Below, piece after piece: positions 16,069-24,396 of a DNA stretch of 37,046 nt. The position numbers were made by a program, and so were the translations under genes. The stretch comes from Anaerolineae bacterium (GTDB taxonomy: Bacteria; Chloroflexota; Anaerolineae; Aggregatilineales; Aggregatilineaceae). The stretch covers positions 1 to 37,046 of the forward strand of contig JAFGHR010000007.1 of NCBI GenBank assembly GCA_016930015.1, given 5' to 3'. Below the pieces are notes generated by a model. That model saw nothing but the letters and a program-made list of their open reading frames with translations. It was not told the origin of the DNA and searched no databases. Position 1 is the stretch's first letter. The number at the start of each line of letters is the position of its first letter.

Positions 16069-16260
16069 TCAGGCATTCGATGTTTGCATTTTGTTGTACA
16101 GGTAGATACCACCCACGATGATCGCACCCACAATGAGCAGAGGCATCAGCAGCTTGACCATCGCCAGCACCAGGCCGAGTACGATCAGCACCAGGATCAT
16201 CAGGATAATCAGGCGCAGCATTTGCTTGATCGAAGGGATGTTGTTGAAGAAGTCGTCCAT
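16069..16260 (-). CDS. Small membrane protein (63 aa), tandem paralogue
   Basis: A 63-aa protein: an amphipathic N-terminus (MDDFFNNIPSIKQML), then two hydrophobic segments in close succession and a short polar end (YNKMQTSNA). It resembles the protein at 15728-15910, 158 bases downstream on the same strand. GGAG lies 8 bases before the ATG. No known family is recognised; proteins of this size and shape may be membrane stress factors, but nothing in the sequence shows that. Confidence 0.65.
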   Translation of the reverse strand: MDDFFNNIPSIKQMLRLIILMILVLIVLGLVLAMVKLLMPLLIVGAIIVGGIYLYNKMQTSNA

Positions 16261-16480
16261 TGTTTTGTCTCCTTTGATTGTTCGTCAACCGCATTCACAC
16301 ACTATTACGGAGAACCCGGCGCGCGGGTTGCGCGGTTGCGGCATGATTTTCCTGATATGTGACCAGGGTCATGTTCCCGGCGGCTATGGCAGGGAAAACC
16401 AGCCGGTTACGGCGCGTGTTCAGGAAACACGCGGGGCTGCGTTCTGCGTTTGGCCCTGTGTTCTGTTCTCCCCGTGCAAA
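16261..16480. other. Gene-free stretch with two perfect short hairpins
   Basis: No open frame with a ribosome site was found here. Two perfect inverted repeats are present: AACCCG-GCGCG-CGGGTT (16313-16329) and CGCGTGTT-CAGGA-AACACGCG (16413-16433). Neither is followed by a T run, so they are not clear terminators; they lie between the divergent small membrane protein genes. Confidence 0.5.
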
Positions 16481-16510
16481 TTGACAGGGCGATCCGATTT
16501 TTGATACGAT
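16481..16510 (+). promoter_or_regulatory. Strong promoter of the 42-aa membrane protein gene
   Basis: Perfect -35 TTGACA (16481-16486), 18-base spacer, extended -10 TGATACGAT (16502-16510). It predicts a 5' leader of about 95 bases before the ATG at 16614. Confidence 0.6.
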
Positions 16511-16613
16511 GAAAGGTAGAAAACCGTGCTGCGCACAATCACGCGCCCTCCGTGCGTGTTAGTCGGTGTTATCGCTCTGGTTTATCGGTAATGTGAGCGT
16601 AGGAGGGGTCGTG

Positions 16614-16742
16614 ATGACGTGGCGAGACAAATTTCCGTGCCTGTGTCTGGGTATGTGCCTGGACTGGGATAACCCGCTGCTGTACCTGTTTGTCGGCGTT
16701 TTGTTGACTGTGTTTCTGATGATCGTGTTGGCTGTTGCCTGA
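16614..16742 (+). CDS. 42-aa single-pass membrane protein with Cys-rich N-terminus
   Basis: A very short gene with every signal of a real unit: AGGAGG about 7 bases before the ATG, a TTGACA/TGATACGAT promoter at 16481-16510 and an intrinsic terminator at 16778-16804. The protein begins MTWRDKFPCLCLGMC, with three Cys in a C-x-C-x3-C pattern, then DWDNP, and ends in one hydrophobic helix of about 22 residues (LLYLFVGVLLTVFLMIVLA). The predicted topology is a cytoplasmic or surface Cys cluster anchored by a C-terminal helix. No family is recognised. The Cys may bind metal, carry lipid or form a disulfide; the sequence alone does not decide. A GTG directly before the ATG would add one residue. 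Confidence 0.65.
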   Translation: MTWRDKFPCLCLGMCLDWDNPLLYLFVGVLLTVFLMIVLAVA

Positions 16743-16777
16743 CGCTGTTTTGACGTGAGCACACGTTACTGATGCTG

Positions 16778-16804
16778 CCGCCCTCATGTAAGGGCGGTTT
16801 TTTT
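16778..16804 (+). terminator. Rho-independent terminator
   Basis: CCGCCCT (16778-16784), loop CATGTA, AGGGCGG (16791-16797), then seven T (16798-16804). It is a textbook intrinsic terminator 35 bases after the stop of the 42-aa gene. Confidence 0.9.
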
Positions 16805-16823
16805 GTGGGGTGATGCGGCGGCT

Positions 16824-18020
16824 TTAGAGCGCGAACCCTTCCACGCGGTACGGCGCCACCCGTATCCCCGGCGCAATGGCGCGGACGCTGGCCTGAAGAA
16901 TGTGCAGTTGGTCTTCGATTTCTTCGGCGCTGAGCGGCAGAATACCGGCGGCGTCGGCTTGGCGCGGGTACGCGGTGCCGGGCACCGGGACATACTTCGA
17001 CAGGAACACCATGTCGTTAGGACCAAGCTGCATGGCCTGGATCGCTTCAACTGAGCGTTCGACGTGTGGTTCGGCGAAGTATTCTCCGCCGATCCCGGCC
17101 ATCACGATCACACCGACCGATACGCCGCCCGCCCGCAACGCGTGTACGGCGTCGATGGCATCCTGGACGCTGCCCGGCTTGTTGAGGAAATGCAGCAGGT
17201 CGTCATCGCCGGTTTCCAGGCCGATGTAGGCGCGTTCCAGGCCCAGCGCGTGTATCTGCGCCCAGTCGTCGGCGGATTTCCGTTCCACGTCAAATGCGCT
17301 CACGAACGAAAATACCGGGCGCGGACGGTCATGCAGGTGAAAAAATTCCTGTGCGATGTCCAGCAGGGCGATTAACCGCGCCTGGGGGATCACCAGGGCG
17401 TTGGCGTCGGCCAGGAAAATACCGCGCCGCAGGCTCAGCCCGTCCCCGAAAAAGTCCCGCACGCGGGTGCAGTGGTCACGGAACGATTCCGGGCTGTGAA
17501 TGTGAAAATCCCGGTCGTGGTACAGGCCGCAGAACGTACACCGGTTCCACGAGCAGCCCTCGGTGGCCTGGAGCACCAGCGCCAGGTATTGATCCGGCGG
17601 CAGGATGCTGACCGGCTTGTACAGCGTGCGGAAAATCGCGCCGTCCTCGGCCAGCCTGTCCGGGCCAAATGCCAGAATCAACGCCAGGGCGCTGGCCAGC
17701 GCGTGCCGGTCGTCAGGATCAAGATCAGCCTGGGACGTAACCTGCGCCAGGTCGGACAGCCGCTCAAAGACGTGTTCCAGCAGCGCGTGATGCTCGTGAG
17801 GGGGCAGCCGCCGCCGGGTTTTACCCCTGGCGTTGCGTTCCAGCAGGCGGTTATCCAGGGTGCGCTGGTAGCTGCGCCCATTGGTGAACAGGCCCAACAG
17901 CCGCCCGGACCGGTCAAAGCTGTAGCTCTCGCCGTAGCGCGGTGCGATGACAAATGCTGCACCTGCGACGCTGGTCGTGATGGTTTCGCCTGTATGGGGG
18001 TGCGTGGCGTGGATTGGCAT
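16824..18020 (-). CDS. Radical SAM protein with a CX4CX2C cluster motif
   Basis: A 398-aa radical S-adenosylmethionine enzyme of unknown substrate. The [4Fe-4S] ligands are in EGCSWNRCTFCGLY: Cys156, Cys161 and Cys164, with spacing C-x4-C-x2-C instead of the common C-x3-C-x2-C. The barrel follows with FLADANALV, FSFVSAFDVERKS, AYIGLETGDDDLLHFLNKPG (a Gly-Glu-Thr-Gly phrase typical of the family) and VIVMAGIGGEYF. The N-terminal 130 residues are unlike the core and may bind the substrate. It resembles the COG1032-type proteins of no fixed function. No partner gene or B12-binding domain is adjacent. The ATG at 18020 has no clear ribosome site. Confidence 0.88.
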   Translation of the reverse strand: MPIHATHPHTGETITTSVAGAAFVIAPRYGESYSFDRSGRLLGLFTNGRSYQRTLDNRLLERNARGKTRRRLPPHEHHALLEHVFERLSDLAQVTSQADLDPDDRHALASALALILAFGPDRLAEDGAIFRTLYKPVSILPPDQYLALVLQATEGCSWNRCTFCGLYHDRDFHIHSPESFRDHCTRVRDFFGDGLSLRRGIFLADANALVIPQARLIALLDIAQEFFHLHDRPRPVFSFVSAFDVERKSADDWAQIHALGLERAYIGLETGDDDLLHFLNKPGSVQDAIDAVHALRAGGVSVGVIVMAGIGGEYFAEPHVERSVEAIQAMQLGPNDMVFLSKYVPVPGTAYPRQADAAGILPLSAEEIEDQLHILQASVRAIAPGIRVAPYRVEGFAL

Positions 18021-18117
18021 AATGCTTTTTCAGGTGTTAATCCCGGTTAAGAAAATAAATTCCCCATTTGTTCGCCCTTGTGGGGGATGGGCAGTTATTT
18101 TTATGGCGTAGTTTTAA

Positions 18118-18145
18118 AAGGGGCGTCTGAAAACAAACGCCCCTT
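18118..18145 (-). terminator. Terminator after the repeat/DsbA fusion gene
   Basis: AAGGGGCGT (18118-18126) pairs perfectly with ACGCCCCTT (18137-18145), a 9-bp stem with a 10-base loop. On the minus strand the stem ends in a run of four T, 24 bases after the stop at 18169, so it ends the gene at 18169-20838. Confidence 0.7.
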
Positions 18146-18168
18146 GGTCAAAGCCCGTGGCAGGCTGA

Positions 18169-20838
18169 TCAGTTCTCCGCGATCAGGGCATTAAACGCGT
18201 CCTGGGCCGATATATTGTCCGCGATCATACGACCGGTGATATCACGCACAACCGCGGTCGGAATGCCGCCGCTCCAATTGCTGCCGTCTGGCAGAATCAA
18301 AAAACCAAGTGAATCGCCATTGGCGCCTAGCAGCACCGAGGGGGTGCCGGTTCCGCCTGCGGCAGCCCAGCGGACAGCGTTTTCCTGGATGATATCGTTA
18401 TACGTCCCGTCATCGATGCACGTGTTCAGCGCGTCGATATCCAGCTCGTAATCCGGATTACCCAGCAGTTCGCTGATGCCCTCGCGGCTGTAGGCGTAAT
18501 CATATCCTTTTTCATGATAGCCGTCGAACAGGGTCTTGTAGGCGGTGTACCCTTTGCCCTGCTCAACAGCGCAGTAGGTCGCCTGGGCGGCCTGGTTGGA
18601 TATTGGCCCGCCGATGATGTCCATCAGGTTGACTTCAACATGCAAGCGGTCGCCGTCGGCTTCCAGCACATACAGCCGCTCGACATCCTGGCTGTAGTTA
18701 GCGCAGTGTCCGCACGCAAAATCAAGGAATTCGGCCATCTTGACTGGCGCGTCGGGGCTGCCGTATGACAGCGTGCCGTATTCAGCCAGGCTGGCCTGCC
18801 ACGCGGCATCAACGACGCTGTAATCCACGTGGACGGGCGCAATTGTCATACTGTCCAGAATGCTCTCAACGGCGGCCTCTTCGCCAGTTTTTGACAGGGT
18901 AACGATAAAGAACGCCGCGCCGTGATCATCGTATGGCACCAGGATCAAATACTGCGTTGTGCCGTTGGCCTCGTCCGGCATAGTCAGTATGGCACCTTCG
19001 CGCCCGTCGATGGTATAGGGCTGTGCATCACCGCCGAACTGCTCCGCCAGCACGTCCGCGGGGGTGGTGTCTGCGCCAAGAAACGCGATGTACTGGAATC
19101 CGACAAATGACGCGTTGGGGTTTTCGTTGATATCGGGCGCCACAAGGGCCAGGTCAAAGTTTTGAGTTGTCGTGATCGTCTGCCAGTCATCCGGCGGGCG
19201 CAGCGTGACACCGAACTCGTCCCAGTAGTAATCATCGTCTTGCTGCCAGGGCAGCGGTTTGCCGGAAGGAATCGTCACACGGACCGGGCGCAGCGACAGC
19301 GTGCTGTCCAGCGGTTCGATGCTGGCAATGATCGCATCTACGACCGGTCGGAACGTATCCCAACCGGATTCCGTCGTCCCGAAGATCATCACGACGCCCA
19401 ATTCTTTGTCTTCGATTTTCAGGACCACGATTTGTAATTTAAACGTAGGTTCTTCGCTATCGTCAAGCACGGTGTACGTCACCGCGGGGTGCCCGGCGAC
19501 GGTGATGTCAACGATATCGCTCACTTTTTCATAATCAAAGGTTGTCGCTTCGGCCACAACACGCAGGTCCAAACCGGGGAACCAGTCGAGCGTGGTGCCG
19601 TGGAGCATCTGGAGCGTGTCGTCATACAATGTGCCGGGGGCAGAGGCAAACAGGGTATTGGCTTCAGCTTCACCGTCCCATTCGATAACGGCTTGCCAGT
19701 CTTCCGGCAGGTACAGGGCCAGCGCGCCATCGGACCAGCTAAAACGCTGCTCAAGCTGCACCGAGCTGACGCTGTTTGACGTACTCACGAACCCAGCGGT
19801 CACAACGGGCGCGCCGGACTCAAAGCTCAGGCTGTTTTGGATCGCTTCAAACATGGGCTGGTGAGTCGCAAACGAGTCGGACGGCGCCCGGTAGCCGCTG
19901 GCGATCACGACGCTGTCGCTCACCTGAACCAGGAAGATCGCGCCGGTAACAGCCGGGTTTTGTGTGTCGTTCGTATAGCTGACAAAACGTGTCGGGTGAT
20001 CGTTGAGGGTGCCTGTTTGCGGTTCGCTAAACTCGCCGGGACGGTCGCTCAGCACGGCATTAAGGACTTCGTCCAGGTCGCTGACTGCCAGGGTGTCAAA
20101 CACAACTATCACAAATTCCGGTCCCGCGTTCAGGCCGATATCCGCGTTAGGGGGATACAGGGCGATTTCGCCCGGCTTGCTGCGAGTCACGAGACTCCAT
20201 GTGCGCGGGTATTGAAGCGTGTAGCCGTATGTGTCATCCCGGTATGTCTCTAAGGTGCGCGCATGGCCGCCCAGCACCAGCCCGCCGGACGTGTTGCCGC
20301 TCGCTTCAAACGTTGCGCTGGCGGTCATGGCTTCTAGCAGGGGCAAAAAGACATCGGCTTCGGAATCACGCACGGTGTGTGCCAGGACAAGCACCGTCTG
20401 ATCGTCGGCTGCGATCAGCAGCAGGCCGCCGATGGTGTCGGGTGCGGCCTGGTCAAATGTAAACTGGCGGGTCGCTCGCCCGTCGCGTGTACCGGCGGTG
20501 ATCGGGGAGACTTCACCACCGATATCCGCCGCCAGTTGTGCGGCAGCCGTGTCTAGCGGGTCACTGCCGGATACCGGCAGTGTGAACAGGATAAGCTCCG
20601 GTCCCTGGCCGTCGCTCACGTCACGGTCTTCCGGGTAAAGACTGATCACGCCGCCGGCTTCGACCACGGTCCAGCCGTCCGGGTAACTGATCGTCAGGCC
20701 GTAGGGCTGCCACGTGAAGCGCTGCATCAGATCAGGAGATGTTTGTGCATGGGTAAAGCCAGGCCCGGCAATCAGTGTGATCGCGATTACTACTGCCACG
20801 AGCCAGCCGGGAAAACGTCTAATCATGGTATGCTCCAT
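18169..20838 (-). CDS. Secreted protein: four PsbP-like repeats fused to a DsbA-type thioredoxin domain
   Basis: An 889-aa exported protein. After a signal peptide (about residues 1-31, ending in THAQ) come four related beta domains, each opening with an aromatic-Gly-hydrophobic-YP-x-x-W pattern: YGLTISYPDGW (about 46-56), YGYTLQYPRTW (204-214), GALALYLPEDW (371-381) and FGVTLRPPDDW (542-552). They recall PsbP/DUF1795-type folds. The C-terminal part (about 680-889) is a DsbA-like thioredoxin domain with active site CGHC (Cys709, Cys712), a cis-Pro in TGTPSVLLG and two further Cys (ATYC, NTC) as in a second disulfide. It should form or exchange disulfides outside the cell. The start at 20838 is open to doubt: the ATG at 20826 has GGAG 6 bases upstream and fits the promoter at 20856-20883 better, giving 885 aa. 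Confidence 0.8.
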   Translation of the reverse strand: MEHTMIRRFPGWLVAVVIAITLIAGPGFTHAQTSPDLMQRFTWQPYGLTISYPDGWTVVEAGGVISLYPEDRDVSDGQGPELILFTLPVSGSDPLDTAAAQLAADIGGEVSPITAGTRDGRATRQFTFDQAAPDTIGGLLLIAADDQTVLVLAHTVRDSEADVFLPLLEAMTASATFEASGNTSGGLVLGGHARTLETYRDDTYGYTLQYPRTWSLVTRSKPGEIALYPPNADIGLNAGPEFVIVVFDTLAVSDLDEVLNAVLSDRPGEFSEPQTGTLNDHPTRFVSYTNDTQNPAVTGAIFLVQVSDSVVIASGYRAPSDSFATHQPMFEAIQNSLSFESGAPVVTAGFVSTSNSVSSVQLEQRFSWSDGALALYLPEDWQAVIEWDGEAEANTLFASAPGTLYDDTLQMLHGTTLDWFPGLDLRVVAEATTFDYEKVSDIVDITVAGHPAVTYTVLDDSEEPTFKLQIVVLKIEDKELGVVMIFGTTESGWDTFRPVVDAIIASIEPLDSTLSLRPVRVTIPSGKPLPWQQDDDYYWDEFGVTLRPPDDWQTITTTQNFDLALVAPDINENPNASFVGFQYIAFLGADTTPADVLAEQFGGDAQPYTIDGREGAILTMPDEANGTTQYLILVPYDDHGAAFFIVTLSKTGEEAAVESILDSMTIAPVHVDYSVVDAAWQASLAEYGTLSYGSPDAPVKMAEFLDFACGHCANYSQDVERLYVLEADGDRLHVEVNLMDIIGGPISNQAAQATYCAVEQGKGYTAYKTLFDGYHEKGYDYAYSREGISELLGNPDYELDIDALNTCIDDGTYNDIIQENAVRWAAAGGTGTPSVLLGANGDSLGFLILPDGSNWSGGIPTAVVRDITGRMIADNISAQDAFNALIAEN

Positions 20839-20855
20839 TTCGTAGTTGTGAACAG

Positions 20856-20883
20856 ATTATAGCGAGATGCCCGGCTATGTGCA
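20856..20883 (-). promoter_or_regulatory. Promoter of the repeat/DsbA fusion gene
   Basis: Minus-strand TGCACA (20878-20883), 16-base spacer, perfect TATAAT (20856-20861). The predicted start of transcription is about 22 bases before the ATG at 20826. Confidence 0.5.
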
Positions 20884-20976
20884 TGAGGAACTTGTTAGAA
20901 AGCTCGACCGGAAAAAAGGCGGTTCGCTCGATGTCCTGTCCCTTGCTGCCGGGTGATTTTTGTTAGCGGCGGTATC

Positions 20977-20985
20977 TGGTATACT
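20977..20985 (+). promoter_or_regulatory. Extended -10 promoter element TGGTATACT
   Basis: TG-N-TATACT 44 bases before the ATG at 21029; identical to the elements at 5290 and 24416. Confidence 0.45.
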
Positions 20986-21028
20986 GATGTGAGATTCTTA
21001 TCCAACCTGGCTCATCAACCGGCGTAAA

Positions 21029-21697
21029 ATGACTACTATTAAAGTGATTTTGTTTGATACTGGCGGTACCCTCTACCATCGCCCCCGCGAAGACCGTCGT
21101 TTGTCCGCTTTTCTCAGTGAACATAACCTGACACTGCGCAATCGTGCCGTGGTTAACCGGCTGGTTCGCGCGGCGCGTTTTGATGCGCAGAGCGGTCGTA
21201 TCCCGCGTGATACCTTCTATGACGCGATCTTGCGGATGCACGGGCTTGAAACCGAGGCCGACTTTCCCGCCGGGCGTGAAGCGCTGCTGCGTGATGCCGC
21301 GGATATCGAGCTGTTTCCGGGCGTGGCCGGAACGCTCAACGCGCTGCGAGGTGCCGGGTACCGGTTGGGCGTGATTTCCGACTCGGCGCACTCGGCCCAG
21401 GAAAAAATAGGCTGGCTGGCGGCGCGTGACATTACACCCGCTGTGTGGTCGGTGTTTGTCGTGTCGTCGGAAATTGGCACACTCAAGACCAGCGGCGGGG
21501 CCTTTGAGCACGCGCTCAACGAACTGGGCGAGCCGCCGGAGTCGGTTGTTTTTGTCGGGCATAACACCGACGAACTTCAGCAGGCAAACCGGCTCGGTAT
21601 AGCTACCGCTGCGTTTATGGCGGACGATCCATCCGTAAAGACGACGTTTACGATCACCTCGTTTTACGGTTTGCAAGACTTATTCCTCAGCAGGTAG
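21029..21697 (+). CDS. HAD-superfamily hydrolase-like protein with altered motifs
   Basis: A 222-aa protein of the HAD superfamily, subfamily I layout (helical cap between motifs I and II). Motif I reads LFDTGGTLY: the nucleophile Asp10 is present but the second Asp of DxD, the general acid/base of phosphatases, is Gly12. Motif II is VISDSA. The Lys of motif III is in TLKTSGGAF, and motif IV reads VGHNTDEL, where the usual VGD has His. The altered residues make ordinary phosphatase activity uncertain; FDxGGTL variants are known in the superfamily, so it may be active on another substrate or be a binding protein. There is no clear ribosome site before the ATG. Confidence 0.8.
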   Translation: MTTIKVILFDTGGTLYHRPREDRRLSAFLSEHNLTLRNRAVVNRLVRAARFDAQSGRIPRDTFYDAILRMHGLETEADFPAGREALLRDAADIELFPGVAGTLNALRGAGYRLGVISDSAHSAQEKIGWLAARDITPAVWSVFVVSSEIGTLKTSGGAFEHALNELGEPPESVVFVGHNTDELQQANRLGIATAAFMADDPSVKTTFTITSFYGLQDLFLSR

Positions 21698-21837
21698 ATC
21701 GAACCCACCTGACTTAACCCGCCGGTGTGTCGAACATCGTACCCGGTCGGGAGGTGATCTGCTGCCCGATGGTTCCCCGCCGTTTGTGGACATGATCCTG
21801 GCTTGGGGTTATGCTTTCCGGGCATTTGGCGGAAAAA

Positions 21838-23949
21838 ATGTTCAGGAGCAGGCGTGTGGTGTTCTGGCGGAAAATGATGATGCGGGCGGTCATTGGCGGC
21901 ATGGTGATCGTGATGGTCGGCGGTTCGTGGATGGGCGGCACCGTGCAAGCCCAGGATGATCCGGAAACGGTGCGCGGGCTGGCTCAAACGTGGCTGCTGG
22001 AGCAGCTCGCCAAGCCGGGCTTGGTGCTGATGGAATATACGTATGATGGCACAAGCTGGGATGACGACAGTCTCGGATGCCCGCTGCCGGACCAGTCTTA
22101 CACGCCGGGAACCGTACACGGCTACCGTTACTTTTTCCTGTATGACAACATGGTGCGCTACGAGGTGCACGGTGCGATCGACGGGTCGCTGTTTGTGCTG
22201 TGCCGCGCCAGCAACACCGCCGCCGAAGAAAACCTGACGACCGTCAGCACGCTCGCATTTTCTATTCTGGCCCCGTCATCGTGGCTGGTGTTTCCCAACG
22301 CCGACCAGACGGACGTGTTATTTGCGTCCCAGGTGCAGCCGGACTGCGCGCTGCCCGGCATGCGGATCAAGGTGCTTGGCCGCGTGGCGAACGGCGTGAC
22401 GCCCGACCAGTTGATCGACGGTTACCTGGTCGAAAACGGGGTGCAGGACGCGCCGACCGAACGCCAGACGACCGGGACGTTTGGCCGTACTACGCTGCTT
22501 CAGACCGGGTGTGATACCATCACGCGCCGCTGGCGGCTGTCGTTATTTGTGCAGTATGGCACCGCGTACCAGGTCGAGCAGTGGGCGCCCCAGGATGAAT
22601 TTGAGGCGTGGGACACGCTGTTTTTACAGATGCTCAGCCGCTTCGAAACTGATGAAGGGGCGCTGGCCGCGAATCTGGCCGGTGAAGATGCCGCGCCGGA
22701 AGGCACACCATCCGGTGATGCTGAAGCGGCTGCCGGTGGTGCACCCTCTGCCGCTGCGGTCGAACTGGCCCCGCTGCCGATGGCGCACTTGTTTGTTGGT
22801 GACGTGTTTGTCGGCGCCCTGAATGACATACCGGGCCGCAGCCTGACCGCGCTGCCCACACAGGTCCGGCAGTATCTGACATTTTCGCCGGATGGCTTGT
22901 TTCTGGCGTTTAACAACGTGACCACCGCCCAGATACGCGTGATCAACACGGTGGAAGGCCGCTCTCCGCACACGGTAGGTGAGGGCGCAGACCCGGCCTT
23001 TCCGCCCGCGTGGCATCCGGATGGCGGCGAAGTGGCGTATGTTGTGAACACGGGCGATACCGGCGACGATGGGGCCGCGCAGATGGAAATCTGGGCCGGG
23101 CAAACGTCCGGCGGCGACCCGCGCCGGGTGGGTAATTTTACCTTTGGCGGTGACTGCGCTGCTGCCGTGTCCGATCCGGCGGATGGGCTGTATTTTGCCG
23201 AAGCAGGGGCGGCGGGGCATACGCTGGCGCTGGCATGGCTGGCGGGCGATCAATTTGTGATATCGACGCGCTGCGACGGCGGCATCGGCCTGTTGAACGT
23301 GGCGGACGGCAAACTCACCGAATTGGGCGCCGATTTGATTGGTGGGATACTGTCGCCGGATGGCAGGCGTTTTCTCAGCCGGTCGGACAATGGGCTGGCG
23401 GTGCTGGATTTTGAAAGCTGGCAGCGAACCGATCTCAAAAACGGCGTGAAGGCGCAGGCGCTCGCCTGGGCCGCCGATGGCAGCGCCGTATACTATGCGA
23501 CCAGCACCCTTGCTGACAGCCTGATGCTCGATGATCCGGCGCAGCAGGCCAACGGCGAATCCGTATTCGGTTTCTGGCCGGTGACGATTGGGGTGTACGA
23601 CCTGGCGCTGGTGAGCGTGGACCTCACCAACGGCCAGGAAACAACGTTGTGGCGCGGCCAGGGACGCGGCATCGGCCATATCGCCGCCGCCCCGGACGGC
23701 AGCGGCGTGGCGTTCAGCGTCGTACAAAGCAGTATGCTGCTGGCCGAGGCATTCCAGGCGGGCGGAGACGACCATACTTTGCGAGCCGCTGCGCCCGGTA
23801 CGATCCTGTTCTGGCTGCCTGCCGGTGAGTCGTCGCCGCTGCTGTTATCCTATTCCGGTTATCCCGTGTTTGCGCCGGTAACGATCGGGGCCGGGGATGA
23901 ACCTGAAGAAACACCTGCTGCGGAAACAACTACAGGCGATGTGGGGTAA
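21838..23949 (+). CDS. Secreted protein with 'DDSLGCP' module and WD40/TolB-like beta-propeller
   Basis: An exported protein of about 703 aa. A basic start (FRSRRVVFWRK) is followed by a hydrophobic segment ending in VQAQDD, a signal peptide. The N-terminal module has TWLLEQL and WDDDSLGCPLPDQSYTPG, a phrase found in many exported proteins of Anaerolineae as far as I recall. After an Ala/Gly-rich linker (about 290-310) come beta-propeller-like repeats: YLTFSPDGLFLAF, PPAWHPDGGEVAYV, GGILSPDGRRFLS, ALAWAADGSAVYYA and HIAAAPDGSGVAFS, the pattern of TolB/WD40-like blades. It probably binds partners at the cell surface; no enzyme motif is seen. The frame opens at 21811; starts at 21811, 21838 and about 21874 are all possible, and none has a strong ribosome site. 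Confidence 0.75.
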   Translation: MFRSRRVVFWRKMMMRAVIGGMVIVMVGGSWMGGTVQAQDDPETVRGLAQTWLLEQLAKPGLVLMEYTYDGTSWDDDSLGCPLPDQSYTPGTVHGYRYFFLYDNMVRYEVHGAIDGSLFVLCRASNTAAEENLTTVSTLAFSILAPSSWLVFPNADQTDVLFASQVQPDCALPGMRIKVLGRVANGVTPDQLIDGYLVENGVQDAPTERQTTGTFGRTTLLQTGCDTITRRWRLSLFVQYGTAYQVEQWAPQDEFEAWDTLFLQMLSRFETDEGALAANLAGEDAAPEGTPSGDAEAAAGGAPSAAAVELAPLPMAHLFVGDVFVGALNDIPGRSLTALPTQVRQYLTFSPDGLFLAFNNVTTAQIRVINTVEGRSPHTVGEGADPAFPPAWHPDGGEVAYVVNTGDTGDDGAAQMEIWAGQTSGGDPRRVGNFTFGGDCAAAVSDPADGLYFAEAGAAGHTLALAWLAGDQFVISTRCDGGIGLLNVADGKLTELGADLIGGILSPDGRRFLSRSDNGLAVLDFESWQRTDLKNGVKAQALAWAADGSAVYYATSTLADSLMLDDPAQQANGESVFGFWPVTIGVYDLALVSVDLTNGQETTLWRGQGRGIGHIAAAPDGSGVAFSVVQSSMLLAEAFQAGGDDHTLRAAAPGTILFWLPAGESSPLLLSYSGYPVFAPVTIGAGDEPEETPAAETTTGDVG

Positions 23950-24000
23950 CGCCGCCTGTAAGCACGCGATCAGAACCTGACACAATGGTTAGCTAAACTG

Positions 24001-24366
24001 TTATGGCGCGCTTTTCCACAGCGCCATACGGTTGCCGCTCGGATCGACAAAAAACGCCATCCAGCCATAGCCGGGCACTTCTGCGATCTCCGACACTGTT
24101 TTGCCGCCCAGCGCCTCGATCTTTTTGAGATCGGCGGCGATATCGTCGCTGTCGAAGTAGATGATCACCTCACCCGGTTTGTACTCGTCCCCGATGACGG
24201 GTACGCCGCAGCCCAGACTCTCGCTGCCGGTGGTCAAGGTGGCATAGGGCACGGGTTCATCCATCTTGATACTCAGTTCCCAGCCGAACATTTCCTGCAA
24301 GAACTTCACGCCTGCATCACAATTGGTAGCGGGGATTTCCACGTAGACAATCTTTCGTTTGGACAT
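24001..24366 (-). CDS. VOC-superfamily (glyoxalase/bleomycin-resistance fold) protein, 121 aa
   Basis: A small single-domain VOC protein: IVYVEIPATNCDAGVKFLQEMFGW is the first beta-alpha unit and VPGYGWMAFFVDPSGNRMALWK the last strand pair. The first-strand metal ligand (usually His or Glu before the hydrophobic strand) is not evident and the terminal Glu of the last strand is Ala/Leu, so it may bind a ligand rather than catalyse with a metal. It is divergent from the second VOC gene at 24483, and the two share a palindromic operator at 24433-24446. The start at 24366 is chosen for GGGAGG 11 bases upstream and for the TTGACA-17-TATCAT promoter at 24428-24456, which excludes the longer frame to 24501. 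Confidence 0.82.
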   Translation of the reverse strand: MSKRKIVYVEIPATNCDAGVKFLQEMFGWELSIKMDEPVPYATLTTGSESLGCGVPVIGDEYKPGEVIIYFDSDDIAADLKKIEALGGKTVSEIAEVPGYGWMAFFVDPSGNRMALWKSAP

Positions 24367-24396
24367 TTGGTTTTTTGCCTCCCAAAAAACAATCAC

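Noticed and set aside
22624..23775. 383-codon minus-strand open frame opposite the beta-propeller gene
   Set aside because: Its composition is that of a shadow frame and the plus-strand protein has clear repeats and a signal peptide.
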